Shown here: piece by piece, positions 46,701-55,115 of the stretch
How positions within the stretch are numbered: position 1 is the stretch's first letter
Layout of the letters: every line of letters begins with the position of its first letter
Assembly (NCBI GenBank): GCA_013400115.1
Contig: VXBP01009366.1
Span: 186,001-250,000 of the forward strand
Direction of reading: 5' to 3'
Length of the DNA stretch: 64,000 nucleotides
Origin: Rhinopomastus cyanomelas
Taxonomy: Eukaryota > Chordata > Aves > Bucerotiformes > Rhinopomastidae
The notes under the pieces: generated by a model
What the model was told of the DNA's origin: nothing
What the model saw: the letters and a program-made list of their open reading frames with translations, nothing else
Databases searched by the model: none
Program-made: the position numbers and the translations under genes

Positions 46701-49700
46701 CCTCATAGGAGAAACAATGGGCATGGCATAAGGAACAGATCTGCCCTCTACTAAGGGCTTTTGGAGGCAAAATTACCCAGCCAAGAGCTTCAGAAATGAT
46801 GTGCAAAAGAAATTACTATAAAAAAATCACTTTCCTTAGTTGGGCTCCAAGTTACCAGCTCCAGGCATCACAGTGGGACGTTGAAAGGAGCCTTGTCTGT
46901 TTTCTAGTTAAAATGAAAACCTCTTAAAGGTCACCCCGTCTGCCCAAGACACGGTGCACTGGCTGGCTTTCCATCGTTGTTATTTCTAGAATGAGCCTAT
47001 AGCTTTGTGTTTGGAAGATCCTAACCAACCCTGCTGTTTATTTAGAAATAAAAGTAAATCGACATCAAAGGCACGGTTATTTTGGGCTTTAACTGCCAGG
47101 GTGATTTGAAGCTGACAGCACGCTGCCTGGAACTATTAATATCTTTAGTCGGGCCAAAAGGAGAGAAGGAGAGGAAAGAGTCTCGGGTCAATTTTCAGCC
47201 TGTTAGGGACTATTAGTGGTTCCACACAGGAAGCCAAAAAGAAAAAAATTATATAGTACTATAAATTCTTCCATAAGCCACAAAACACCACAAATTTGCA
47301 GCTAATAAACCTGAAGATGCAGGATGATTAGAAGCTGGAGATGGGACATTTTCTGGATGTTTCAGTCCCAGGGTAGTTGGAGATGTTACTGTGGTGTCCT
47401 GGCGGGAGACTTTTGAAGCCTCAGATGAGGACTTGTGTTTCCAACTGTCCTGTGCTGGCATTTAGTCAAACTAGATCAAGCCAGCAAACGTAATTACTGC
47501 TACTGATGACCTTGCTGGTTATTGTGCTCAAATCAAGCACTGGAAATTGTTTAATTGGTAGTCTGAAAGCCCAAGGAGACCATTTTGACCATGTAGTTTG
47601 ACCCTTTGCCTGGCACCAGCAAGACAGCTTTGCCCAGATGCCTTGTATCATGGCTTGTGGTTGAGCTCAAGCTGGGAAGAGCTGCCTGATTAGCCTGGAG
47701 TATGAAAAGGAACTGCACCATCAGGTACCATATTGCTGTTGTGCAGCATCAGCATAAACAAACTCTGCTCTCCTGGTAACAGCTAACACGTGTGGGGAGT
47801 CTCATCAAGTCTGGATGATGAGGCGCAGCAAGTGCTGTAATAAGTAAGGAGGGAAACGGAATGTAAAAATACACAGAGCACATCTGAGTCCTGGCAGCCC
47901 GGAGCCCTGCACTCTTCCCCTAAATGGAGACACAGAAGGATGCTCAAATGTGCAGGAGAAAGAAATGACCTATCATGGGATTCACAGAATCATAGAATCA
48001 TTAGGGATTGGAGGGGACCTCGAAAGATCATCTAGTCCACCCCCCCTGCCACAGCAGGATCACCTAGACCAAGTTGCACAGGAACACACCCAGGCGGGCT
48101 TTAAACATCTCCAGAGAAGGAGACTCCACAACACTCCTGGGCAGCCTGTTCCAGGGCTCTATCACCCTCACTGTGAAGAAGTTCCTTCTCACATTGATGT
48201 GGAACCTCCTGTGTTCCAGCTCACACCCATTGCCCCGTGTCCTATCAGTAGATGACATTGAGAAGAGCCTGGCTCCATCCTCCTGATACCCATCCTTCAA
48301 ATATTTATAGACATTAATGAGGTCACCCCTCAGTCTCCTCTTCTCCAAGCTAAAGAGACCCAGCTCCCTCAGCCTCTCCTCATAAGGGAGGTGCTCTACT
48401 TCCTTCATCATCCTTGTTGCTCTGCACTGGACTCCCTCCAGCAGCTCCACATCCCTCTTGAACTGAGGGGCCCTAGGGTCAATGTTTTAATTTGGGAAAG
48501 TAATAATGTCCTAGAAAGGCCCATTTTTGGCAAATTGTAAGGAGAAGCCAGACTGGGATGGAGTGTGACAGAGCTTATGGGTGTCCCAAAGGAGCAGACA
48601 CAGGCCCCACGCTGTGAGGGGGTTGTCAGGTACTAATGACACCTGATTTCTGCCAGAGACAAGCAGCAGCCTCTGCACAATGATTCATCCTGACAGCCTG
48701 GCCTGGAATCTTCCCAGCCTCTTACTGACATGGTGCTGCACACCATTTTACAGGGTGATGGCTATGGGTTGAGCGGGGCAGAGGGGGAACCTGTCTATGG
48801 ATCGTGCCTTGCATGCCTGTAGCCACTCGTCCTTCCACGCACAGCTCTGTTCTCCATTTAAAAACACAGCAGTGCCCAGCCTGTGTCTGCTCCAACCAGC
48901 ATTTCTCTCTGTTCTCTCACTGACGAAGGTACCAGATTAAATATGTTTTCAATTCCCTTTGATTTATTTAAGGAGGTTGAAATAAGCCTTTGAGAAGTGG
49001 ATCTCGTGGGGGGTCCTGGGTGCACAGGCACCGCCATGCACATATCATTTACAAGACACAAAAGGAGCTGACCACAAAGTAGAGCTGCGGGGACCTCGGT
49101 CGCTGAGATGCTCAGACAATAACCACGGAGCTGATGACTTAGGGAGGGGAGGCACGGAGGAAACTTTGCCAGGCAGGGGAAGAAGGCAGGCTTGAGGAAG
49201 TCTGGTCTACAGCAGAGTGTTTCCAAGCTGTGTAAAGGGAGCTGGGGACCTTCTACTTACCCCACTAAGGTGCACAGGTAGCTGGTTATGTGCCCTGGCC
49301 CCCATCGGTGTGCTGCTGCTCCAAGGACAGGGCACGGGGTTGGGGCAGAGCTTCTGTGCCTTGGCACATCCATGGTGCAAACATGGCCAAAGCTTGCCTC
49401 TGCTGCCATTTCTGCCCCCTTCAGTGCCTGTTCCTCCTTTTCATAGGCAACCAGTTCACTTTTACACATTTCTGGTCTTGGGCAAGAAGTTGCAGCAAAC
49501 TGAGACCACCTGTCCCAAGGAGACTGCAGGAGGAAAGTGTCTGGTCCCTGTATTTCCAGACAGTGCTTCATGAGTTTACCGATTCAGTTTCACAGCTGGC
49601 TTTCTCTTCTTGGAAGTCACCCTCCATTCACGTGACAATCAGAGCAGGCAAGGAACATTACAGCTCTGTTGTCTAGACTCAGGGATCCCTCCTTCCAGAT

Positions 49701-52700
49701 ATCCACCTGTCTCGTTTCTTTCTCCATCCCCTGAATCTGGGTGCTCCACTCTCTTCTGAAGTCTCCTTCCTGCTCTGGCACGGCAGAGTGGGATGGCAGA
49801 GGCGTCTGTGATAAGCTGCCCAGGGACCCACAGTGATGTGCAGCAGGGCTGGATGCTGAGGAAGGTTCTGAGCAGCTCAGCACATCACACAGGAGATGTT
49901 TAAGACCCACCTGGATGTTCCTGTGACTTGGTCTAGGGGATCCCGCTGTGGCAGGGGGCTTGGACTAGATGATCATTCGAGGTCCCTTCTAATCCCTAAT
50001 GATTCTACGAGTCTATGAATTTCAAATTAAACATGCTGATGGAGACAAACGCCGCTTGACTAGCGAGGCAGCACAGGGCAGATGGTTTTCCAGGAGAACA
50101 GCAAAGTCTGCCTGGCTCTAAAGGAGTTAAACAACCCTTGCATGAGCCGTGGCAGAGCTATTTCCCATTTCCTTCTTCCTGCCTTCATTGCCTGGGGTAC
50201 ACTTTATATTAATTCTCTCTTTTTTTCCCTTCCATAGAAAATCCAGTTCTCCAGAGGAGCTGGTAGGTTCCAGCTTTGCTCTGCATTTACAGACTCGACT
50301 AATTACCCGGATAATAGAGCAGCGTGCTGCAAAAGCCTGCGGTAAGCGTTTCCTGTGAGGCAAGGTTAGGCATATAAAACGCCTGGAGCCAGAGGGTTTT
50401 GGATTCAGCCCTCCTGGGAGACATTTTTAATTTATTACTGCTATTTTTAAAAAATAAATTAAAAGGGTTTTAAATTAATGGAGATTTGGTCTTTCCAAGT
50501 GATTTATCTCCTTTGTCTGATGAGTGGAGGAGTTGGCAGGGATGTGGATGGGGAGGGAGAAGTCAGAGACATAGGAAGCAATAGGGTCATCTCAGGCACA
50601 AGGGGTGGGCAGGGGGCCTCTCTGAAGGGCTCCCCTACCGTGTCCGTGTCAGAGATGGGCCAGAGATGCTCAAACCATCAGAGGAGCAGCACTTTTGGGG
50701 CAGATCACTGCTATTTCATCTGTAGCCTGGAGGCCTTCAGCATTTTGGGTTGGTCCTAGGAAGCAGCACATCCCTGCCTCTGCCCCAGGACCCACCTTAG
50801 CTCTGCTGTGGGGTGGGGAGTCGGGTGCTGCCAAGACACATTTTTCCTCTGTGCCAGGGCAGAGAGAAGTTCTGGCCCTTCTTTCCAAGTCAGCTTGTAC
50901 TCTGCGAACGTAGGGAACTTGAGCATCTCCACAGACAGGACCACTGTGGGGGCCGTAGCTCTCACTTTTGGATTTCTTCCTTTGCCTCAGCAGCTCAAAA
51001 CTGAGTCCTGAGCTGGTGCCGGGGAAAACATGGTGACTTCTGTGCTGGGGCACCTTGCACATACCCATGCTGTGGTGCTGTTGGCACTGCCACCCATCTG
51101 CACCTGAGAGCTATACGAGAGCACAGGCCTGAGGGAGATGCTGTTGTCATCTGCCTACCCCATGTCAGAGGCCTCAAGGACTTGCCTTGATGTGTTTCCG
51201 TGCCATGTGTGTGGCAGCTGGTGCTCAGGGCCACCACACCTCCTCACCCTGCTTGTGCTAAAGAGTCCTGATGGGAGATAAAACATGTTCTCCTTTTCTT
51301 CAAAGCAGAGCTCCCAGTCCAGGAGTGTTTTCAGTGAGGTACTGCCATTTTGGTGGAAGGTCCGTGCAGGGACCTCTGCACCCCTTCAGCTGCACTCTCT
51401 GCTTGCTGTATGGTGTCTGCCCTACTTTGCCATGGGGTCACCAGCAAGGCTGAGGACTCTCTGACAGCAGTCAAGCTGGGAAATGATTAAAGATGGTTTA
51501 TGTGCACTGGTGTTTGGAACTCAAGGACCAGCCTTCCAGGTAGAGGTGGTAATGAGGAAGCCTGGGCATGAGATTACTGTTGAAACTCATATTACAAGGA
51601 TCCCCTCATGAGAAACACCGTGCTCACACTGGGAACTTGGCCCCTGTGGCAGCACCACGCAAGCCCTTTTGTGGTATCTTTTCCTTGCTGCTCTGTTGAA
51701 GACACAGTCCAACCTCTGACAGCACCAAGCCCCCAGCCCTGAGTACAAGATCCGAATGCTTCCAAGAACCTCAGTCATTGCAGTGATGCCTCTGGCTGCA
51801 GCTGAATTTTCTTTACACCAACTTTTCTATAAATGTGGAAAGAGCTTACGCTATAGAACAGGTACAATCTAACCCCCCTCCCCTTCTCCCTGATTTCTTA
51901 AAGGTTGAGAAATGAAGTTCAAGATAATCAGGAACTATGAAAGTTTAGAGTCTTCCCCCCAAATGGTTACGCTGCCCGATCGTTTACAGCATGTCTTGAA
52001 GAACTGCCTAGGGAATGGAACCAGCTACGGGGAAGGTTTTGCACTGCAAAGCAGGAGCAGTGATGTGAAGGGCAGTATGACCGGAGACCCAACATTTGGC
52101 ATGCCGTGCTCCTACTTCTTGAAAAAGAAGGTGCTTCCCCTCAGCTTTTCTCACTTCACTATCCCACTACCCACATGAAGCTGTCTCAGGATTTCCCCAC
52201 TCCACTGCTCTAGGCCGTTCGCTGCAGTCCAAATGCAGCACACGAGTTTTCTCCTCTGGGCATGCCTATGGGTTATGGCTGTCCTATCCTTGGTGTTTGA
52301 AGTCTCTGCGCCCAGATGGCTCTGCCATGCTCACCAGACTGTTCTGGTGCTGCTCTGCATCTCCTGTGGGCACCCCCTGAACTTAGACCTTATTTAAAGG
52401 ATCTAGTCCATTGCCCAGAGGGGCTACATGAAGACTGTGTCACCTAAGGACATTTACAGTCTTACTTACTCCATTAAAAATGCCAAGTATCACCCACTTT
52501 GACCATCTAATACCTGGTTTCATGGCTCAGCCATGCTTGAGGTTTCTTCCCACAGCCCTTCAGGGTTAATCAGTGTCATCTCTCAGCCTTATGGGAACTG
52601 CTGAGGGAATCTCACTGGGTTTCAAAGCTATTTCGAAACCCTGTTGGGAGTCTTGCCAGAACGGATTCCAGTCTGCATGCCTAGGTTTTCTTCCCAGGAA

Positions 52701-55115
52701 GAGGAGTCTAGGGGGGCTGGTGAGCAGCCAGGTTTTGCCCTGACAGAGAAAATTTTCTTTGAGCAGTTGTCTTCAGCTACATGCTGGTGTTTGACCAGCT
52801 GAGACCTGGCAAGCGTTACACATCTACCTGCCCCCTTGTCAGCATGGAGAACACGTTGCTGCTCTTGCTCTGCACCTGGCAGAGCTGACTTGTGCACGGC
52901 AGCTGCAGGTCAATTCAGGGGAAACATGAAGTCATTAATCTGGCTTTACTTTGCCTCTTTCTAGATTTGCTGTCCTCCTGACCTGTCATGGCCAAGCCCT
53001 CCCCAAGAGCGGAGATGCCCCACTGGGATCTTTTTTTGCAGACATGATTAGGAGCTGGTGTAGGTCCGGTGTGGTTGTGCATAGGTTGTGTGTAACTCAC
53101 TGCTGAGAGCTGCATGGAGCAGTGGGTGCTGTTTCTCTTGAAGTTTTGGCTGTATCTGCTAAAAATGGAAGTTTCCTTCTCTAGCTGAATATAAGAATAA
53201 ACATTTAACTTAGGGGAGCAGAGGTTTCTGCACCTAAAGCTTCCTAGGCTTTTCTGAAAAGCCCAGAACAATTCTTTTCCTCTTGACTTCTACAGTTCTT
53301 CAACAATTGTGCCTGGTTTCTAAGCAGCATCTGGCCACCAACGCTCATTTTAGGAACAGTGCAGAAGTTTCTCTCTTCACCAGTTCTTACCATCCCGCTG
53401 CCTTCCAGGAGGTAACGCCCATGGGGGAGCTGAGAGCACTGTTTGGCCTCCACAAGCCAAGAAAGTGTGCTAAGTGTTGTCAACAGGATCTAATCATAAT
53501 TTGTTGAAGAGCATGTGCACAGACTGCAACAGTCTTTACGTGCACAGAAGCTGAGAGGCGGTAGGTAGATGCCAAAGTTTGGCCAGCTTTGGTCAGCAGA
53601 GCAGATGACTGCTGGAGATTAACATGAGGTGCATGGCTCCACTTGAGGATCAACATGCTCCTCAGAGATCAGTGACTCAAAATACTTGCTGGCCTAGAGG
53701 TGATGGCTTCTTTGCAGCTCCGTCCCCCTTGAGATAGGTAGCAAGACGGCTCTGACCACCTTGTCTGTAGAATAAGGTTACTCTGATATAGGTTGTGCTG
53801 TTGATGACTGGGGTATAGCCTAGACAGGGTTTTCTTCCACTAGAAAGTCTTCCACACCCTCCTGCAACTTCCTTCCTGCCCTTCGTGCTGCCTGGGTGCT
53901 GCGACTCTGTGCTCATGTGCTGCACCCACCAGAAATGACTGGGGAGAAAGCCAAGCTGGCACAGTGTTGGAGAAGGCCCAAGGGTCACCAGACGAGACCA
54001 TTCAGCAGCCTTGCTTCCCACATTATCCCTGGCACAGTTTAACCTCTCCCCAGCTGAACCCTTCTGGGTGGCCCCAGGATGAGCCAGTCTGAAAGTACCA
54101 GACAGTGCCGGTCATGGTTCAGCCCCCAAGGAGCTGTTTGGGGACCAAGGGCTTCACTGCTCCTTCCACTCTTGCCCCATCACTGCTGCTGGCACCATGC
54201 TGGGCACAGAGGGTCTCCGTCTCCTTGAGTGGCACTTGAATGCTGGGAAATGCCACCTCTTTTTGCCGTGACCCAGACCCCCTAGTTCTCCCTGGCAATG
54301 AGCGAGGGCCTCACTCTGACCCCAGGGCACAACTGAAGGCAACAGGCACCTCTTCCAGTCTTTCAGAGCAGCCCACACTGCCATCAGTGTCATGGTGCAT
54401 GCAAGGCAAGGCCATCAGGTTTATGTCTGTCCACTGCCAACCAAGAGGTGTCCTGAAGGACAGTTCATTCCTGCTTCCCCTGAGGTCTCCTGACAGCCAT
54501 GCCTAGAACACAGTACATGAGATCAGCTGGCTACGGGTGATGCCAGGTGACATGAGACCATCTTGATGTAAAACACTCCACATGTCCCTGAGGATTTTAC
54601 CAGCCTTGGACTCAAACCAGCCTCTCATTTTGGTGAAGTCAGGTGTTTAGGAAGCCTTCACCCACCTGCATTGGCTGAGGAGGTGGGACAGTGCCTGAAC
54701 AGGACTTGCTTGTGAGCTCTCCAGTTTGCATCAGGACTAGATTTGTGCCCAGGGCCTCAGAGCACCCCCTAGTCACTCTACTTGCACACGCAGGCCCCTC
54801 AGCAGCAGTAACAGCCAGACTACCTTGCACAGACACAGGGAGAAAGTCCCGTCTGCCACCACCCCAGGAAGCATCATGCCCCTGGGCACGTACTTGCTGG
54901 GTGGTGTCTGGAGCCAGCAATGAAGCTGTCCTCAGGGCATGGTGGCGTGTCCCTGAGGCAGAGCTGACCCTTTCACAGCATGCTGTGCTGAAGGGCACGA
55001 ACACCTGAACTCTTTAGGACAGAGAAGAAAACAGATGACTCACAGGGTTTCCAAGCTGTGCAGTCCATCAAAGCCATTGGCTCCCAGGCTTTGGATCCTG
55101 TTGTTGTGCAGGTGC
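15509..55115 (-). CDS. LGR6: LGR6, leucine-rich repeat G-protein-coupled receptor 6 (5'-partial, 13 exons in window)
   Basis: Segments in coding order: 55115-55044, 42294-42226, 40701-40630, 39451-39380, 38267-38199, 37331-37260, 31355-31290, 28684-28613, 26966-26895, 26250-26125, 24115-23955, 18566-18486, 16746-15509. They total 2242 bp and join in one frame to about 746 residues plus a stop. The product has ten LRR units, a cysteine hinge, an acidic linker, seven membrane helices and a long cytoplasmic tail. LGR6 is a plasma-membrane receptor for R-spondins that strengthens Wnt/beta-catenin signalling and marks epithelial stem cells (established for mammals). LGR6 rather than LGR4 or LGR5 is supported by the third-helix stretch LAAVQCSISVSCVRGYGKSP, whose VQCSxSVSC form I recall from LGR6, and by the linker LQLDLEESKLHPTVQC. 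The start codon, signal peptide, LRRNT and about seven LRRs must lie past 64000. Comparison is from memory; no alignment was run. Confidence 0.95.
16747..18485 (-). other. LGR6 intron between linker and 7TM exons
   Basis: This is a 1.7 kb intron with no recognised repeat. A 192-codon open frame on the minus strand (17398-17976) is rich in Ser, Pro and Leu, matches no family I know and does not join either exon. I treat it as chance. Confidence 0.8.
18486..18566 (-). CDS. LGR6: LGR6 acidic linker exon before the first membrane helix
   Basis: The acceptor is TTTTCTCCATAG and the donor is A|GTGAGT. The 81 bp read (Y)DLDADDLQLDLEESKLHPTV then QCTPSP, and the final A joins GT of the next exon as serine. 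The human protein has a very similar stretch at this point (DLDELQLEMEDSKPHPSVQC, from memory). The phases match both neighbours exactly: two bases enter and one base leaves. It is part of the extracellular hinge between the LRR domain and helix 1. Confidence 0.93.
18567..23954 (-). other. LGR6 intron between hinge and linker exons
   Basis: This 5.4 kb intron is mostly unique sequence. Near its 5' end, in gene order, lies a short sense CR1 tail at 23301-23352. An AT-rich patch at 21829-21990 carries repeated TTAATGAG and TTAATTAA motifs. No coding exon was recognised. Confidence 0.8.
23301..23352 (+). repeat. CR1 LINE 3' tail, short
   Basis: GGTTGGCCTTGATGATCTTA with TTTCCCAACCAAAGAGATTC is the conserved terminal CR1 hairpin region and end, about 52 bp. 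Confidence 0.75.
23955..24115 (-). CDS. LGR6: LGR6 cysteine-rich hinge exon (LRRCT end)
   Basis: The acceptor is CTCCTTTGCAG and the donor is ACT|GTAAGT. The 161 bp read (R)VLEVPHAYQCCAYGSC, then SLFKMSNQWETEDMSPEEE, and end in HTDNHC plus one split base. The YQCC..Y..C cluster is the hallmark LRRCT/hinge cysteine motif of LGR4-6. The first base completes the arginine codon left by the preceding exon (FPKM-R), and the last T completes tyrosine with the linker exon, giving HCY where mammals have HY. Confidence 0.95.
24116..26124 (-). other. LGR6 intron between the last LRR exon and the hinge exon
   Basis: This 2.0 kb intron has no recognised repeat. A short AT-rich stretch with TTAATTAAAC lies near 24740. 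Nothing else is identifiable. Confidence 0.8.
26125..26250 (-). CDS. LGR6: LGR6 last LRR exon plus start of the C-terminal cap
   Basis: The acceptor is CTTCATCAG. The 126 bp read (L)DLTDNRLVTLPLDGLGGL, THLKLQGNPALSEPF and TKESFPKM, ending AG of an arginine codon. It is longer than the 66-72 bp LRR exons because it also carries the start of the C-terminal cap. The donor is G|GTACTC, which keeps GT but departs from the GTAAGT/GTGAGT used by most other exons of this gene. The exact frame join to the next exon (FPKMRVLEV) supports the boundary. Confidence 0.94.
26251..26894 (-). other. LGR6 intron, 644 bp
   Basis: This is a short unique intron between the DLSWNYI and DLTDNRL exons. No repeat or other feature was recognised. 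Confidence 0.8.
26895..26966 (-). CDS. LGR6: LGR6 LRR exon (DLSWNYIQSIHPEAF unit)
   Basis: This is a 72 bp exon with acceptor CTTTGCAG and donor CT|GTAAGT. It encodes DLSWNYIQSIHPEAFVTL then HSLTKL, one extracellular leucine-rich repeat. One base enters and two leave, the same split-codon phase as every LRR exon in this gene. Mammalian LGR6 has DLSWNAIRSIHPEAFSTL here. Confidence 0.95.
26967..28612 (-). other. LGR6 intron with a CR1 tail
   Basis: This 1.6 kb intron contains a short plus-strand CR1 3' end at 28290-28386. The rest is unique sequence with no recognised element. Confidence 0.8.
28290..28386 (+). repeat. CR1 LINE 3' tail
   Basis: The words TGGACTTGATGACACTAAAGG, CTTCCAACCAAAACGATTG and GTGATTCTAT identify the terminal part of an older CR1 group (CR1 3' hairpin followed by tail). 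Confidence 0.85.
28613..28684 (-). CDS. LGR6: LGR6 LRR exon (GLQHNRIHEIRADTF unit)
   Basis: This is a 72 bp exon with acceptor TTTCTTTCAG and donor AT|GTGAGT. It encodes GLQHNRIHEIRADTFVQL then MALRSI, one leucine-rich repeat. The final AT plus the A of the next exon makes isoleucine. It matches the mammalian GLQHNRIWEIGADTF repeat. Confidence 0.95.
29345..29546 (+). repeat. CR1 LINE 3' fragment, sense, ATCCTATG tail
   Basis: A typical CR1 ORF2 end (GCGCTGGAACAGACTCCCC) and 3' UTR lead to a tail of three ATCCTATG units rather than ATTCTATG. Confidence 0.92.
30259..30384 (+). repeat. CR1 LINE 3' fragment, sense, cut at an N
   Basis: The text GAACAGGCTGCCCAGGGGGG to GATTGGACTAGATGA is CR1. 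The expected final 45 bp and octamer tail are missing and the next base (30385) is N. Confidence 0.9.
31290..31355 (-). CDS. LGR6: LGR6 short LRR exon (DLSHNQIEDLPSFHRC unit)
   Basis: This is a 66 bp exon with acceptor TTCCCTGCAG and donor CT|GTGAGT. It encodes DLSHNQIEDLPSFHRCQRLE then EL. The repeat is two residues shorter than the standard 24, as in the mammalian gene (SHNQIEELPSLHRCQ). It includes the single cysteine of this repeat. Confidence 0.95.
32052..32492 (-). repeat. CR1 LINE 3' fragment, antisense
   Basis: It begins GCATAAAATCATAGAGTCAATTAG and continues CAGGGATGGTGATTCAACCC and CTCTTCACCAACCTTGTTGCC. It is about 440 bp and older than the local young subfamily. Confidence 0.9.
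33402..33811 (+). repeat. CR1 LINE 3' fragment, sense
   Basis: The sequence runs from TCTTATGAGGAAAGACTGAA to GTGATATTCTATGAA. An open frame to 33710 encodes the ORF2 C-terminus (DRTRGNGFKLQQDGFRLDIR). It is a 5'-truncated LINE. Confidence 0.92.
34995..35218 (-). repeat. CR1 LINE 3' fragment, antisense
   Basis: It starts TCATAGATTCATAGAATCATTTAG and continues through CAGTTCCAATCCCTGACCAC. It lies 36 bp left of another CR1 with its own 3' end, so it is a separate insertion. Confidence 0.9.
35255..36543 (-). repeat. Long CR1 LINE, antisense, 3' part with reverse-transcriptase remnant
   Basis: It begins CCATAGAATCATTAAAGTTGG. On the minus strand it carries the CR1 ORF2 C-terminus and RT core: the RT text VDVVYLDFSKA is visible near 36330-36390, and the catalytic motif expected as FADD reads FAGN near 36110. 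It is a decayed, non-functional copy that continues at 36752-37090 beyond a nested CR1. Confidence 0.9.
36544..36751 (+). repeat. CR1 LINE 3' fragment, sense, nested in the long antisense CR1
   Basis: This is a 208 bp copy from GCGAAGGAACTTCTTCAC to GATTCTATGATTCT, with antisense RT-region CR1 sequence on both sides. It must be younger than its host element. Confidence 0.92.
36752..37090 (-). repeat. Long CR1 LINE, antisense, 5' continuation
   Basis: This is the rest of the element at 35255-36543 (GTGGACGGGTGCCACATTAG; GAGGCAAAGAAGGCATTAGG), the region before the RT core. It is truncated about 170 bp from an LGR6 exon. Confidence 0.8.
37260..37331 (-). CDS. LGR6: LGR6 LRR exon (TLTRAGIHLLPRGMCQQL unit)
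   Basis: This is a 72 bp exon with acceptor CACTCCTCTAG and donor CT|GTGAGT. It encodes TLTRAGIHLLPRGMCQQLPS then LRIL. It matches the mammalian TLTRAGIRLLPSGMCQQL repeat. A long antisense CR1 ends about 170 bp away on its downstream-intron side. Confidence 0.95.
37332..38198 (-). other. LGR6 intron, 867 bp
   Basis: This unique sequence lies between the SLNGATD and TLTRAGI exons. No repeat or motif was recognised. Confidence 0.8.
38199..38267 (-). CDS. LGR6: LGR6 LRR exon (SLNGATDIREFPDLKGT unit)
   Basis: This is a 69 bp exon with acceptor TTTGTCTGCAG and donor TT|GTGAGT. It encodes SLNGATDIREFPDLKGTTSL then EVL. It corresponds to the irregular NGAMDIQEFPDLKGTTSLEIL repeat of mammalian LGR6, which interrupts the regular LRR solenoid. 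Confidence 0.95.
38268..39379 (-). other. LGR6 intron, 1.1 kb
   Basis: This is unique sequence between the HFYDNPI and SLNGATD exons. No repeat or other gene was recognised. Confidence 0.8.
39380..39451 (-). CDS. LGR6: LGR6 LRR exon (HFYDNPIQFVGQSAF unit)
   Basis: This is a 72 bp exon with acceptor TTTTCTTTGCAG and donor CT|GTAAGT. It encodes HFYDNPIQFVGQSAFQYL then PKLHTL. The C at the exon start completes an isoleucine codon (ATC) from the previous exon. It matches the mammalian HFYDNPIQFVGRSAFQYLPKL repeat. Confidence 0.95.
39452..40629 (-). other. LGR6 intron, 1.2 kb
   Basis: This is unique sequence between the GFHNNNI and HFYDNPI exons. No repeat was recognised. A donor-like CTCACC at 40144-40149 has no LRR coding sequence beside it. 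Confidence 0.75.
40630..40701 (-). CDS. LGR6: LGR6 LRR exon (GFHNNNIKAIPENAF unit)
   Basis: This is a 72 bp exon with acceptor TTCTCCCAACAG and donor AT|GTAAGA. It encodes GFHNNNIKAIPENAFVGN then PLLQTI. It matches the mammalian GFHNNNIKAIPEKAFMGNPLL repeat. Together with the next two exons it covers a conserved stretch of the LRR domain. Confidence 0.95.
40702..42225 (-). other. LGR6 intron with a short CR1 tail
   Basis: This 1.5 kb intron contains a 67 bp plus-strand CR1 3' end at 40969-41035 close to the GFHNNNI exon. The remainder is unique with nothing recognised. Confidence 0.8.
40969..41035 (+). repeat. CR1 LINE 3' tail, sense
   Basis: GGGGGATTGGACTAGATGATC to CCATTCTGTGAA is a 67 bp extremely 5'-truncated copy of the local young subfamily. 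Confidence 0.88.
42226..42294 (-). CDS. LGR6: LGR6 LRR exon (DLNYNELLEFPGAIRTL unit)
   Basis: This is a 69 bp exon with acceptor GTCTTACAG and donor CT|GTGAGA. It encodes DLNYNELLEFPGAIRTLGRL then QEL. It matches mammalian DLNYNKLQEFPVAIRTLGRLQEL. A 12.7 kb intron separates it from the exon upstream in the gene. Confidence 0.95.
46285..46564 (+). repeat. CR1 LINE 3' fragment, sense
   Basis: The sequence runs from GGAGGAGGAGTGGTTTCAAGC to CTTACTCTGTGACTC and includes GTTGCCCAGGGAGGC and GATGATCTCTGAGGTCCC. It is diverged from the young subfamily. Confidence 0.88.
47981..48475 (-). repeat. CR1 LINE 3' fragment, antisense, ORF2 C-terminus open
   Basis: It begins TTCACAGAATCATAGAATCATTAGG. The minus frame 48450-48064 encodes HLPYEERLRELGLFSLEKRR to FLCNLV. 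It is about 495 bp and little diverged, the young local subfamily. Confidence 0.93.
49892..50019 (+). repeat. CR1 LINE 3' tail, sense
   Basis: GGAGATGTTTAAGACCCACC to GATTCTACGAGTCTATGAA is about 128 bp of the young subfamily with a degraded octamer tail. Confidence 0.9.
50238..50341 (+). other. Exon-like segment with good plus-strand splice sites, antisense to LGR6
   Basis: A pyrimidine tract (CTCTCTTTTTTTCCCTTCCATAG across 50215-50237) precedes a 104 bp segment that ends CG|GTAAGC. At least two frames are open across it. The segment matches no repeat I know and no protein I recognise. It may be an exon of an antisense transcript, a conserved element or chance. Confidence 0.3.
55044..55115 (-). 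CDS. LGR6: LGR6 LRR exon, most 5' exon found in the window
   Basis: This is a 72 bp exon with acceptor TTTTGTCCACAG and donor CT|GTGAGT. It encodes HLHNNRIQSLGANGFDGL then HSLETL. It matches the mammalian LHLHNNRIQHLGTHSFEGLHNLETL repeat, near residue 215 of that protein by memory. I searched the rest of the window for the preceding repeat (TLALNRISHIPDYAF-like) and its splice signals and did not find it. Confidence 0.93.

Larger units (their letters stand above)
42295..55043 (-). other. Large LGR6 intron (12.7 kb) with candidate regulatory stretches
   Basis: CR1 occupies only 46285-46564, 47981-48475 and 49892-50019. The rest is unique. It includes a cluster of TAATTAC-type motifs at 43410-43590, a TCF/LEF-like site at 47062 and a plus-strand exon-like segment at 50238-50341. 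No LGR6 coding exon was recognised in it, and the LRR units on either side are consecutive in the mammalian protein, so none is expected. Confidence 0.7.
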
